A stretch of 64,000 nt of DNA from Zhuqueibacter pondensis (GCA_034505955.1 JAPDQK010000005.1:80855-144854), one strand, 5' to 3'. Positions 43,156 to 53,215 are shown, counted from the first letter of the stretch. Notes: generated from the sequence alone by a model not told the origin. Made by a program: numbers and translations.

Positions 43156-44048
43156 TGATTTCTCCTAAAGCAAACATGCCTATAAAAGCCGGCGAAGCTC
43201 GGGCGGTTTATCTTGCCGATGATCAGGTTGCTGAGCTGCGGCTCGGCCGCTCAATACGGATTACAGGCCGGCATTCAATCGAACAACCCGCCACTCATAA
43301 TTTCGCATTCACAGAGATAAAGTTCAAGCGAAATCTGCTGCTTTTTGTAATGCCTCACTCACAGGGGGAAATGTAGCGCAGTCATCCTGACTGCAAGCAA
43401 GATGCTTACGCTACTCCCCCGTCACTGAGGCGATACTGCTTTTTGTAATGCCCTCACTCATGGGGGTAGAAACGCAGCACAGTCATCCCCCCTGCCAGTT
43501 TATGTGAAAATGCAAAATGTAGTTGTAAAATAAATATTGCACGTGAGCTCGAAGAAGTATGTAGAGTACCTAATTCTTGCTCATTCACCCTATGCAAAAC
43601 CTTGTTATTTTTGGTGCAGAATTTTGCATATTTTTACTATTTGGAAACGTCTTTTCCAATAATTCGCACTTGTCTTAATATTCATGAAAACATCTACTTA
43701 TATGTTCTTTGTGGCTGAGTAAGGTCTGCTGGCAAAAAGTTTGCAGTTGATATTAGGGCTTTTAATATAGGTCACTTTTCCTTCCCAAAATCTGAATGAG
43801 TCAACTCTCTCTCTGCGCGTGTCAAGATATTTGACATAGGATCTATTTCGCGAGTTGTCTATAGGATCTGTCAATTATTTCTTGGCTGTTCAAACCATTT
43901 TTAAAGCGGAAGTTCAAGTGCGAGATTATCTGGTGTGCACTTGAGACCGCGATGATTTTTTTATTCTATTTATTAATTGTTCCAACCTGGCCGGAGACCT
44001 TTTACCGCGCCAGGTGGTCAACTTTTAACTCATGCAGGAGGAGGTTAC
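43156..44048. other. Long gap upstream of susC, with repeats and AT-rich stretch
   Basis: No gene is visible in 893 bases. At 43338-43490 the unit tgctttttgtaatgccctca occurs twice (with one base missing in the first), each followed by a short G run and a tagcgcagtcatcc-like segment. 43500-44000 is AT-rich and probably contains the susC promoter; no operator is recognised. Confidence 0.45.
43338..43490. repeat. Imperfect direct repeat with inverted arms
   Basis: Two copies of ctttttgtaatgcc, tcactca and GGGGG, about 100 bases apart. The first copy contains gtagcgcagtcatcctgact and, 15 bases on, gcttacgctac, an inverted pair of the same kind as at 53049-53105. Confidence 0.5.
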
Positions 44049-47000
44049 ATGATGAGTAAGTTTCTCTTCAGAGCCTTTATTTATGCCGTTGTTTTGATGC
44101 TGCCAGGCTGGCTATTTGCTCAAGGCATCACGATCAACGGCAAAGTAACAGACGAGGCTGGCTCTCCTCTACCCGGAGCCAACGTCATTCTTGTCGGATT
44201 CGACCTCGGCTCCGCCACTGATGTCGAGGGGAACTACACTTTCCTGGTACCGGCCGACAAAGCCAGAGGACAACTGGCGAACCTCACGGCGCGGTATATC
44301 GGCTATCGGGCCAAATCCGTGAGAATTACGCTCTCGCCCGGGACGATTACCCAAAACTTTGCATTGGAAGAAGACATCCTGAACATGGGCGAGATCGTCG
44401 TTACGGGCATGGGTGAAACGACGGAGAAGTACAAGCTGGGAGTGACGATCAACAAGGTTGAACCTCAACTCGTCACCCAAGCCAACGAGGTGAACGTCAT
44501 CGAAGCCTTGGCAGCGAAAGCGCCCAATGTCGAAGTCACGGCTTCCAGCGGTGACCCTGGAGCCAGCTCGTACATTCGCATCCGCGGCGCACACTCGCTG
44601 ACCGGCGGCACGCAACCTTTGATCGTGGTTGACGGCATCCCGATCAGTAACGCCACGATTGGCAACACCGTTGGTGGCATCGGCGGTGCGCAAAACCGGG
44701 CCATCGATATCAATCCGGAGGACATTGCCTCGATTGATATTTTGAAGGGCGCGGCCTCTTCGGCAGTTTATGGCTCGCGGGCAGCCAATGGCGTGGTGTT
44801 GATTACCACCAAGCGCGGCCAGGCCGGAAAGGTGAATGCTTCCTACAAGATTTCGTATTCATTTGATGAGCTCAACAAGAGGATCCCCTTGCAGAAGCGC
44901 TTTGGCCAGGGTGTCGGTGGCGCTGCCAGTACCACCAGCCCATTCTCCTGGGGCCCGGAGCTTGCGCCTGGTACTCCGGTTTTTGATCACTTTGATGAAA
45001 TCTTCGAAACCGGGCATATTTTCGAGAATACCTTGACGCTCTCGGGCGGAAATCAGAACACGACGTTTTTCCTTTCCACCGGACGGCTGAATCAGAATGG
45101 CATCACCATTGGTGACAAGGACTATGTCAAAAACAACGTCCGCCTGAATGCGACTCAACGCATTCTCAACAATCTGGTGGCCAAAGGCAACATTGCTTAT
45201 GTCAATTCGCAACAAGATCGCATTCAGATGGGTTCCAACGTCTCCGGTTTGATGCTGGGCGCGATGCGTACCCCGCCAAATTTTGATAACTCCAAGTATT
45301 TGACAGCAGAGGGCTGGCACCGGTCTTACCGGGTACAAAACCCGACCGCTTTGGCCGGCACCCGCGGCTATGACAATCCGTTCTTCGTATTGAACAATCA
45401 CACCGCCTATTCCAATGTCGATCGCGTCATGGGCAATATCGAGGCGGATTATGATCCGTTGTCGTGGTTGAACTTCCGCCTGTCGGTTGGCACCGATTAC
45501 TGGGCCGACAAGCGGCGCACGGTGTGGCCACTGGGTAACTCCGATTCGCCGGCAGGCCGGGTCACCCGTGAGGATATTCTCAATCAAGAGACTTACTATA
45601 GTCTTACGGGACGGATTTCCCGTCAACTCAACCCGGATATCGCGTACACGTTCACGCTGGGCCAAGAAATGGCTCGCCGGGAATACACCTATTACGGTGT
45701 GATTGGTGACCAGATCACGGTGGACGGATTCAATCAGCTTGATGGGACCATCTCCTATGACCCCGACGAATACGAATCCGTTGTGCATGATCAAAACTAC
45801 TTCGGCCAACTGACGGTCGACCTCTACGATCAACTCTACCTGAACGCGACTCTCCGCAATGACGGTTCGTCAACGTTTGGCACGAGTGAACGCCGGCACT
45901 GGTATCCCAAGGCCAGCGCTGCCTGGGAATTCACCAAATTTGGTATGTTTAGCGGAAAAGTTCCGTACCTGGACTTTGGCAAATTGCGTCTTGCCTACGG
46001 CGAAGCCGGTGTTCAGCCGGGCGCCTATTCGATGGTTTCGGTCTTTGCTACCGGCAGCTTGGGCGAAGGCTGGGGTCCGTATTTGAACACGACCTATGCT
46101 GGCTTTGGCGGCTATGTGAGAGGTGGAGCCAAAGGACAAGACAAAATCAAACCGGAGCGGACCAAGGAGTTCGAGACCGGACTGGAGTTGGCATTCTGGG
46201 ATTCGCGCATCTTCTTGAACACGACCTATTACGACCAACGCACGGTCGATGCCATTATCGGCTTGCCGCTACCGGCCTCGACCGGTTATAGCTCGCAATT
46301 GCGCAACGCGGCCAAATTCCACAACGAAGGTCTGGAAGTCTCCATGCAGTTGTTCCCGATTCGCCAGCGCAACTTGGAGTGGGAGGCGCAACTGCTGTGG
46401 GCGAAAAATAAGAACATGGTCACGGATCTGGCCGGCGCAAACTTTTATGGCCTCTGGGGCTTTGTGGGTACGGCAACCTTTGCTTATGAAGGGTATCCAT
46501 ATAGCGTGATTCGCGGCACGGATTTCATTCGCTTTGGCCGCGGCAGCACCGTTGGCGGGAAAAACATTGATCAACTCTATCCCAATGCGCCCAAAGGTGC
46601 GCTTTATATTGCTGAAAATGGTTTCCCGGTCACCGACCCTGAGCTTCGCATCCAAGGCGATCCCAATCCGGATTGGACCGGCTCCATCCGCAATACCATT
46701 TCGTTGTTCAACAAGAAGCTGAAACTTTCGGCTTTGATCGATATCAAGCATGGCGGCGACATGTGGAACGGTACCAAAGGCGCTCTCTATCACTTTGGTA
46801 CGCACAAGGACACGGAAATCCGTGGCGATTCGCTCATCTTCGGTAAGACTTACTTCAAGAACGAAAAGGTCGCCGGGCCAGGCGCCGGCAAAAAAGTTTT
46901 GATCGCCCAGAACTGGTTCACCGCTGGCGGCAGCGGCTTCAATGGCCCCTCCTCCCAATTCATCGAAGATGCTGGTTATGTGAAACTGCGTGAGATTGCG

Positions 47001-47213
47001 GTCTCCTATACCTTCAGCGGCGGATTTGTAAACTGGCTCGGATTGAGCGACATCGATGTGCGCCTGAGCGGGCGTAATCTGAAGACCTGGACCGACTATA
47101 CCGGTATTGATCCGGAAACCAACCTGGCCGGTACTGGCTCGGGACGCGGTCTGGACTATTTCAACAACCCGAACTTCCGTTCCTACGTCGTGACGCTGCG
47201 GCTCAACTACTAA
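44049..47213 (+). CDS. SusC/RagA-type TonB-dependent outer-membrane transporter
   Basis: A 1054-residue TonB-linked transporter. Seen: signal peptide (AFIYAVVLMLPGWLFAQ), carboxypeptidase-like domain (ITINGKVTDEAGSPLPGANV), a plug with the SusC motifs (IVVTGMGETTEKYKLG; IRIRGAHSLTGGTQPLIVVD; VDGIPI; GSRAANGVVLITTKRG) and a beta-barrel ending in VVTLRLNY. The start at 44049 follows AGGAGGAGG. It pairs with the SusD-like lipoprotein 150 bases downstream. The substrate (glycan or peptide) is not identifiable; no glycosidase or regulator is nearby. Confidence 0.95.
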   Translation: MMSKFLFRAFIYAVVLMLPGWLFAQGITINGKVTDEAGSPLPGANVILVGFDLGSATDVEGNYTFLVPADKARGQLANLTARYIGYRAKSVRITLSPGTITQNFALEEDILNMGEIVVTGMGETTEKYKLGVTINKVEPQLVTQANEVNVIEALAAKAPNVEVTASSGDPGASSYIRIRGAHSLTGGTQPLIVVDGIPISNATIGNTVGGIGGAQNRAIDINPEDIASIDILKGAASSAVYGSRAANGVVLITTKRGQAGKVNASYKISYSFDELNKRIPLQKRFGQGVGGAASTTSPFSWGPELAPGTPVFDHFDEIFETGHIFENTLTLSGGNQNTTFFLSTGRLNQNGITIGDKDYVKNNVRLNATQRILNNLVAKGNIAYVNSQQDRIQMGSNVSGLMLGAMRTPPNFDNSKYLTAEGWHRSYRVQNPTALAGTRGYDNPFFVLNNHTAYSNVDRVMGNIEADYDPLSWLNFRLSVGTDYWADKRRTVWPLGNSDSPAGRVTREDILNQETYYSLTGRISRQLNPDIAYTFTLGQEMARREYTYYGVIGDQITVDGFNQLDGTISYDPDEYESVVHDQNYFGQLTVDLYDQLYLNATLRNDGSSTFGTSERRHWYPKASAAWEFTKFGMFSGKVPYLDFGKLRLAYGEAGVQPGAYSMVSVFATGSLGEGWGPYLNTTYAGFGGYVRGGAKGQDKIKPERTKEFETGLELAFWDSRIFLNTTYYDQRTVDAIIGLPLPASTGYSSQLRNAAKFHNEGLEVSMQLFPIRQRNLEWEAQLLWAKNKNMVTDLAGANFYGLWGFVGTATFAYEGYPYSVIRGTDFIRFGRGSTVGGKNIDQLYPNAPKGALYIAENGFPVTDPELRIQGDPNPDWTGSIRNTISLFNKKLKLSALIDIKHGGDMWNGTKGALYHFGTHKDTEIRGDSLIFGKTYFKNEKVAGPGAGKKVLIAQNWFTAGGSGFNGPSSQFIEDAGYVKLREIAVSYTFSGGFVNWLGLSDIDVRLSGRNLKTWTDYTGIDPETNLAGTGSGRGLDYFNNPNFRSYVVTLRLNY

Positions 47214-47362
47214 TCTGACCGCGATATTAAACGAACCCTTCTGCCCATCCATGGCGTGATCATGGTCTCGTTTGGGATTCACGGTAGAATATGGTTGAGC
47301 AGGAATTTAATCCTTTTCCGGAAGGCAGCAAGTTCCTTAACTTAGTTTGGGAGAAATCAGCA

Positions 47363-48754
47363 ATGCAAAAACGATTGAATATATTTGTATTTGTCATCCC
47401 CGTGCTTGTCGTCGGAATGCTGCTGTTGTTCAGCTTGACCGGGTGTGACAGCCCGATAAGGAGCGACTTTCTGGAGGGCCATGATGTCGATCCGAACAAC
47501 CCCACCTCGGTAACTGTTGATCAGCTCTTTATGGGCGTGCAGGTCAATGGCTACCGGCAGCACACCGGGCAATTGTCCCGCACCGCCGCTCTCTGGACGC
47601 AACAGATGGCCGGCACCGATCGGCAGTTCCTCGAGCTTGACAAGTACGTCTTCACCGAGGATGACTTTGATGATGAGATGGACAACTGGTATACTGGCGG
47701 TGGTCTGATTGACATTCGCCAGATCATAAAGCAATCCCTGGATGTGGGTAACCGGATTTATGCCGGATACGGCAAGTTCTACGAAGCCTGGTTCATTGGC
47801 ACTTGCGCCAGCATCTGGGGTGACATCCCCTATTCCGAGGCGGTCAGCGATGTCGCCACACCAAAACTGGACAAGCAACAAGATGTTTACAACGCCATCC
47901 AGAAACTCCTGGATGAGGCGATCGCGGACATGGGCAGCGGCACCGGCCGCAGCCCCGGCAACGTCGATCTGAGCTACAAGGGCAACGTGCAAAAAATGAT
48001 TGCCGCAGCGCATACGCTGAAGGCGCGTTTCTACATGCACTGGACTGAGGTTGATCCTGGAAATTACCAGAAGGCGCTGGCCGAGGCGAATCAAGGTATT
48101 TCCTCGATAGCCAATAACATGTATTCCGTGCATAATGCGGCCGTGGCGAGCGAGTGGAACATGTGGCACCAGTTCTATCTCCAGCGCGACTCTTATTGCC
48201 GTGCCGGCAAGTTTATGGTCGATTTACTCAAAGCGCGTAACGATCCGCGCCTGACCATCTACTACAACCCGGACAAGAATGGCCAGATCACCGGCGCTGC
48301 GATTGCTGAACCGAACCCGGCCGCCTCGGAGCTGGGTGACGCGTTCCGGTCTGCAGGCTCGCCTTTCCCCCTCATTACGTATGAAGAGAATGAGCTGATC
48401 AAGGCGGAATGCAATTACAAGCTGAACAATCAAGCTGAGGCATTAAACAATCTCAACAACGTGCGCGCGGCCGTGGCGTCCAAATGGAACATCACCTACC
48501 CGCCGTTGACCGGTCTCGCCGGGCAGGCGCTGTTGGATGAGATTCTCACCGAGAGATACATCAGCCTGTTCTTGCAGCTCGAGGTCTGGCACGACTACAA
48601 GCGCAACTGCTTCCCGAAGCTGATCCCGTACACCGGCAAGCAGATTCCCGGACGTTTGTATTACAGCGACGATGAGCGCAACGCCAACCCGAACATTCCT
48701 GCACCGGCGGCGCAACCGCTGCGTAATGCGAACGATCCGAACGCTTGTCCATAA
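47363..48754 (+). CDS. SusD/RagB-like outer-membrane lipoprotein
   Basis: A 463-residue lipoprotein (lipobox LFSLTGC). Seen: WTQQMAGTDRQFLELDKY and the TPR-like core motifs (YAGYGKFYEAWFIGTCASIW, GDIPYSEAVS) and the C-terminal LITYEENELIKAECNYKL and LLDEILTERYISLFLQLEVW, characteristic of SusD family members that lid the SusC pore. The ATG at 47363 follows GGGAGAAATCAGCA. It is cotranscribed with susC and followed by a strong terminator. It ends slightly short compared with many SusD proteins. Confidence 0.93.
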   Translation: MQKRLNIFVFVIPVLVVGMLLLFSLTGCDSPIRSDFLEGHDVDPNNPTSVTVDQLFMGVQVNGYRQHTGQLSRTAALWTQQMAGTDRQFLELDKYVFTEDDFDDEMDNWYTGGGLIDIRQIIKQSLDVGNRIYAGYGKFYEAWFIGTCASIWGDIPYSEAVSDVATPKLDKQQDVYNAIQKLLDEAIADMGSGTGRSPGNVDLSYKGNVQKMIAAAHTLKARFYMHWTEVDPGNYQKALAEANQGISSIANNMYSVHNAAVASEWNMWHQFYLQRDSYCRAGKFMVDLLKARNDPRLTIYYNPDKNGQITGAAIAEPNPAASELGDAFRSAGSPFPLITYEENELIKAECNYKLNNQAEALNNLNNVRAAVASKWNITYPPLTGLAGQALLDEILTERYISLFLQLEVWHDYKRNCFPKLIPYTGKQIPGRLYYSDDERNANPNIPAPAAQPLRNANDPNACP

Positions 48755-48933
48755 ATCCGGCAATGGCAATGCTGACCGGCCGGGCGTGTGTTATTTATAA
48801 ATAAACTTTTGAAAATTGTTGAGGCGTTTGTGCGAGACCGGCCGGTCAGTTCCCCTTTTCGGATTGGCTTTGATGAGTACGGATACACTTTCGCAGTAGC
48901 GGTTGCAAAACTGCAGTAACTCGCGTTGTTGTG

Positions 48934-48985
48934 AGCAAAAGGCCCACCCTGCTGAGGAGGGAGTGAGCCTTTTGCGTTTTTGTCA
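48934..48985 (+). terminator. Rho-independent terminator after susD
   Basis: GCAAAAGGC pairs with GCCTTTTGC, with an inner ACCCT/AGGG pair, followed by GTTTTTG. It closes the susCD transcript, 180 bases after the stop. Confidence 0.85.
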
Positions 48986-49089
48986 TGAAAAAGAGCTTGC
49001 GTCGTATATATTTTTTGTGTTAAACTTAAAAGAGCAGCATTCAAAGAAGTCGTTGGGTTTGTTTATAAGTATCTTTATGGAACAACCTA

Positions 49090-49497
49090 ATGACATTCGC
49101 GTTCCTTGACACTGGATATATCATCGCGCTGGAGGCTGCCGATGACCAACATCATCAAGATGCGCTCAAGTACTGGCAAAGCCTATTCTCTTCGCTGACG
49201 CGATTGGTTACAACATCCTATGTTCTTGATGAGGTCGTCACCTTTTTCAATGGCAGAAACCAACATGCGAAGGCTATCGAGGTTGGTAATCGAGTAATGG
49301 GCAGCCCTTCCGTTCAGTTTGTTCATGTCGATGAGGCTTTGTTCCATGAGGGTTGGCGATATTTTGAGCAACATGAAGACAAGACTTACTCATTGACTGA
49401 TCGCATTTCATTTGTGTTAATGGACCGACTGGGGATCCGAAATGCTCTCGCTTTTGACAGACATTTTTTCCTAGCAGGGTTTCAGAAATTGCCTTGA
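49090..49497 (+). CDS. PIN-domain ribonuclease (VapC-like)
   Basis: A 135-residue PIN protein with the conserved acidic residues: Asp in FAFLDTGYIIAL, Glu in YVLDEVVTFF, Asp in SLTDRISFVLMDR and Asp in ALAFDRHFFLAG. It would cleave RNA. No antitoxin gene is recognised beside it; only a ten-codon frame (MEQPNDIRVP) overlaps its start. It may be an orphan toxin or a housekeeping PIN nuclease. Confidence 0.85.
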   Translation: MTFAFLDTGYIIALEAADDQHHQDALKYWQSLFSSLTRLVTTSYVLDEVVTFFNGRNQHAKAIEVGNRVMGSPSVQFVHVDEALFHEGWRYFEQHEDKTYSLTDRISFVLMDRLGIRNALAFDRHFFLAGFQKLP

Positions 49498-49754
49498 TAT
49501 AAAAAATATGACATTTGCGTATTGTTTCAATTCTTACTAGATTGAAAATACAAGCAAAAGAAGGCATCAAATTCTGACGTTACACAAATTCATCTGGCTT
49601 TCCTCGCCTCAGTAAGCGAGAGGTGGATCGAGACCAAAACTCCTGCCAAAACTTCGACGTCTGTATTTTCTCACTTCCAATCGATTTACGCTGGCATCGA
49701 TCCAAACATGCCGGAAGTTCTTTTACAGGTTTCTTCAAAACAAGACGTCTTCTT

Positions 49755-51803
49755 ATGATGAGAGAGACATTGACTATCTCGACCGTAATGCTTTTGCTTG
49801 GCGCGCTCGTGCCTGCTATGCCCGGGACCGGAATGACTAACCCAGTTGGAGCATTTTCGCCCATGGCAATTATTCAGGATGAGCAAACTCCCACTGCACT
49901 TTACAACGCCGCGCTGCAAGCCCTGAAGAAAAAAGATTACAAAGCTGCCGAAACACTCCTTCGCCAAGTACTCGCCCTCAATAGCCGCTATCAAGAATCA
50001 TCCGGACGCTCGGTCTGGCATCGACTCGGTTTGACTCTCGAACGACAAGAGAAATACACGGAAGCGTTGCATGTGCTGAAGCAAGGCCGGGACAGCTTGC
50101 AAACGGCGGATTTGAATGATTGGTATCTCGATTACGATTTGGCGCGATTATACGCAGAACATCATGTCGAAGGCAAAGAGAACGAAATCACCGAGCTGGT
50201 ATATGGAGTTTTCAAGAATTCACATCCGGAACATCAGCCCGACCTTTGGCAGCGCTTTTATCACGAAATTGCCTTTCTGCTGAAAGAGCCGAAGCCTGCG
50301 GACGTAAAAAAAGAATTTTCCCAATCCGGTGGGAATCCTGGCTTGCGGCTGCTGCGTTTTTTCCGGCGTGAAGATCCTTACCCGACGACACCAGCCAATG
50401 AGGCGCTGCCGATTTTTTTCCAGCGCAGTGCCGAAGCCCGCAAAAGGTTTGGCGATCCGTTCTCGCCGCGCGGGTATGATGACCGGGGCGACATCTATGT
50501 GCGCTACGGCCGGCCCTGGCGGGTGCATCCGGATCACAGCGGCACAATGGGAGATGTCGGCTGGGCGATCTATCCCAATGAGGTCTGGTTCTACAATCCC
50601 ATTCATCCTGATCTGTACTTCACATTCATTCTGAAAGAGGGCCGGCAGCACTATACGCTGGCGGATGGACCGGAGTCTGTTTTGGGAAGCTTTTACCGCG
50701 GCCGGCGCACCTTTTTTAATCGCGAAAATGCCGGCGAAACCGTGATGCTCCTGCGGGATCAAATCTACCGTGATCTGGCGCCCTCCCACGAAAATTTTCG
50801 CCGGCGCCTTTACGAAATCAGCAATTTATTGACTGCCTCGGAAACCGCCACACGATCCCATCGCATAGATTATTCGGAAGCCGCCAATTACTCGGCGCTG
50901 CATTTCACCAACGAGGATAAGAAGCATGCCGCACACGTGGATTCGATTGCACCGGCAGTTGTGTTCGATGAAGATTACAAAGCAAAGTCGCTGCCGATGG
51001 CATTGAGCTTTTCCCGCTTTCAGGATGACCCAGGCAAAACCCGCGCAGAGATTTATTACGGCGGCCTTTATCGCGACCTGAAATTCAAACGCGTGGGAAA
51101 GGAAAATCAAGCCAATTTGCGCGGCGAAATTGCCATTCTAAATGAAGAATACGAGCTTGTTGCCGCTGATTCCATTCAGGAAAGTTGTTTACTGCCAGAT
51201 TCAGCCCCAACCGACAGTGGTGAATTTGTGAGTCAGGCCAACTTTCTATTGCAGCCGGCAAAATATCACCTTTTCTTTCGCTTGAAAAATCCGGAAGGAG
51301 GGCAAGTCGGAAGCCTGCGCTACGATCTCGAGACTATTTCGTTTCCGGAAAAAAGTTTGAGTCTGAGTGATATTCAGTTGTCCACGGAAATTCGCGAGGC
51401 CAGGGGGGAATCGCGTTTCGTCAAGAACGGCTATTTCGTGATGCCACTGCCCAATCTGATGGTTAACAAAGCCAAGCCGATTTTTGTTTATTTTGAAGTT
51501 TATAATCTTTCTGTTGACCGCGCCGGAGAAACCAACTATCAAGTTGATTACCGTGTCTCTGTGCCGGAGCGCGGGAGGGGGTTTTTCAAAAAGCTTTTCA
51601 GTGTTTTCGGCGCTGCCGGGGGAAAGAAACACAGCGTCACACTCAGCACGAGCCGCCAGGGTCGCAGCCCTACTCAGGTTGAACACGTGCAGTTGGATTT
51701 GGGAGAATTTCGCAGCAGCGATTTGGAATTGGAAGTTGTGGTGACGGATTTGCAGAACAAGCACCGGGCGTGGTCGAAGTTGCCGTTCAAGTTGGTCGAA
51801 TGA
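49755..51803 (+). CDS. Exported GWxTD-domain-like protein with TPRs
   Basis: A 682-residue protein. A signal peptide (TISTVMLLLGALVPAMPGTG) is followed by two TPR-like helical pairs (LYNAALQALKKKDYKAAETL, GLTLERQEKYTEALHVLKQG), then a region FFRREDPYPTTPANEALPIF and PRGYDDRGDIYVRYGRPWRV that matches the GWxTD family core, with the signature W replaced. The C-terminal third is beta-rich. The start at 49755 (ATGATG) has a weak ribosome-binding site. GWxTD proteins are widespread in FCB bacteria and of unknown function. Confidence 0.75.
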   Translation: MMRETLTISTVMLLLGALVPAMPGTGMTNPVGAFSPMAIIQDEQTPTALYNAALQALKKKDYKAAETLLRQVLALNSRYQESSGRSVWHRLGLTLERQEKYTEALHVLKQGRDSLQTADLNDWYLDYDLARLYAEHHVEGKENEITELVYGVFKNSHPEHQPDLWQRFYHEIAFLLKEPKPADVKKEFSQSGGNPGLRLLRFFRREDPYPTTPANEALPIFFQRSAEARKRFGDPFSPRGYDDRGDIYVRYGRPWRVHPDHSGTMGDVGWAIYPNEVWFYNPIHPDLYFTFILKEGRQHYTLADGPESVLGSFYRGRRTFFNRENAGETVMLLRDQIYRDLAPSHENFRRRLYEISNLLTASETATRSHRIDYSEAANYSALHFTNEDKKHAAHVDSIAPAVVFDEDYKAKSLPMALSFSRFQDDPGKTRAEIYYGGLYRDLKFKRVGKENQANLRGEIAILNEEYELVAADSIQESCLLPDSAPTDSGEFVSQANFLLQPAKYHLFFRLKNPEGGQVGSLRYDLETISFPEKSLSLSDIQLSTEIREARGESRFVKNGYFVMPLPNLMVNKAKPIFVYFEVYNLSVDRAGETNYQVDYRVSVPERGRGFFKKLFSVFGAAGGKKHSVTLSTSRQGRSPTQVEHVQLDLGEFRSSDLELEVVVTDLQNKHRAWSKLPFKLVE

Positions 51804-51866
51804 TCAAGGACAAAAAGAATGGCAGCCCAGAAGAAGAGAAGAGCAGCACTTTAATAGGGTCGTTAT

Positions 51867-52797
51867 CTACACTTTGAATTTCCCCAGATCGATCAGAATG
51901 ACATCCGCACGTTTCTTCGCCAGTCCCCTCACAAAGCCGGATTTGGAAATAATCAATTTTTGTATCGCACCTTTTGGCAATGAACCAAGGTGCAAGATTT
52001 TTTTATCCAATGCATGCACGACTTCCTCATTGACCGGCGAGGCGGTCCATTTGATTTCACCGATCACGGTATCGCCAGCCTGCGTGTAGGCGAAAACATC
52101 GATTTCGGTCTGGCTATCCCAATGGCGCCCGATACGATCAAATTGACAGTTCAGTGCAAAAAAATTTTTTTGCAAAAGCTGGCGAATAATTCTTTCACAA
52201 ATCCGCGCGATAAACTTGCCGAAAGTAGCGAGTCAATGAATTGTTGACAAAAAACTTGTTGTTCTCGATCGGATCAAACGGGCTGACGAGCCATTGTCCG
52301 GTGCGCCTGCCGTAAAGCGGAGCTTTGCCATTCAGTGTTTCCTTTTCCATCATCGAGAGCGCCGAGCCGTTCAACACCATGAGAACGTTGTTATTGGCGC
52401 CAAAGTATTCATCCCAATACTTTTGCAGGATCGTACCCAGTCCCGGTTGGGCTTCCAAAAGATAGGGATATTCATCAATGATCACGGCGGTACGCTTTTT
52501 AATGTGCTGATTAAGATACAAAAACAGCTCTTCCCAAGTGGCAAATGGACGCATGGTCAAAAGCGGATCGGCGAAATAACTGCTGATGATTCGAGAGAAG
52601 CTCTGAAGCTGATCCTGCACGGAAGTGACTGTGGCTAAAAGATAAAGGCCGTTCACTTGTCGTGAAAACTCCTTCAAGAGAAAGGTTTTACCTACACGCC
52701 GACGGCCACGAAAGATCAAAAGTTCCGGCTGTCGTGAGCGGAATTTCTTGTGCAGAAAATTCAGCTCCTCGGTGCGATTGATAAAGATTGAGTTCAT
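51867..52797 (-). pseudogene. AAA-family ATPase of the DUF234 type, internally deleted
   Basis: The first part (52195-52797) encodes an ATPase of the archaeal-type AAA family: Walker A RGRRRVGKTFLLKEF, IDEYPYLLEAQPGLG and LYGRRTGQW. It stops after QVYRADL, where the family continues with LGG.P.YL. The last part (51867-52175) is the DUF234 end: IGRHWDSQTEIDVFAYTQAG, GEIKWTASPVN. The frames differ and more than 100 residues between them are missing, so a deletion with a frameshift has destroyed the gene. The N-terminal fragment might still be made. Confidence 0.8.
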
Positions 52798-52913
52798 TTA
52801 TAGGTAACCTGAGTATAATACTTTAGCTACCTATAAAATAAATCGTTTGGATGATAAATTCAACTTAAAAATGGAGATCGGCGTATGGCCTCAGTTATAG
52901 GTGGAAAACTAAT

Positions 52914-52986
52914 TTGTCATGCCGGAGGCATCTTGTTACGATCAAGCACAGTGCTGGTTTGAAACAAGATTCTTTCAGAATGACAT
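52914..52986. repeat. Palindromic TTGTCAT-type intergenic repeat
   Basis: TTGTCATGCCGGAGGCATCT on the left and aacaagattctttcagaatg on the right form inverted arms (gcatcttgtt with aacaagattc; tgtcat with atgaca). The left-arm word CATGTCATGCCGGAGGCATC also occurs at 31844-31863, and its reverse complement with one change near 53300-53317. Confidence 0.65.
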
Positions 52987-53043
52987 TTTTCTCAACCTGT
53001 AACCGAGGCATTACAGATCGGCCGTAATGCCTCAGATTACCAC

Positions 53044-53106
53044 GAAAATGTCGTAGCGCAGGCTTCCAGCCTGCATGCAGACTAGATGTCTGCGCTACAT
53101 TTTCAT
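53044..53106. repeat. Palindrome with TAGCGCAG arms
   Basis: GAAAATGTCGTAGCGCAG on the left and CTGCGCTACATTTTC on the right are inverted copies with one unpaired base. Between them GCAGGC TTCCA GCCTGC forms a second hairpin. A similar layout is seen at 43377-43418. Confidence 0.65.
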
Positions 53107-53168
53107 CGAGATGGATGTGAAAACGCAGCAGATGTTAATTCCTCTGAAAACAACTTTTGTAGTAGTTC

Positions 53169-53215
53169 CCTGCGGGCATAGCCCATGGACTACGCCCATG
53201 GGCTATGCCCGCAGG
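53169..53215. repeat. Perfect 20-bp inverted repeat
   Basis: CCTGCGGGCATAGCCCATGG (53169-53188) and CCATGGGCTATGCCCGCAGG (53196-53215) are exact reverse complements separated by seven bases. The word CCTGCGGGCAT recurs twice in tandem near 63230-63250. Confidence 0.85.

Noticed and set aside
48903..49109. A 68-codon frame upstream of the PIN gene as a candidate antitoxin
   Set aside because: It runs through the susD terminator hairpin and has no antitoxin features; the PIN gene is better treated as an orphan.
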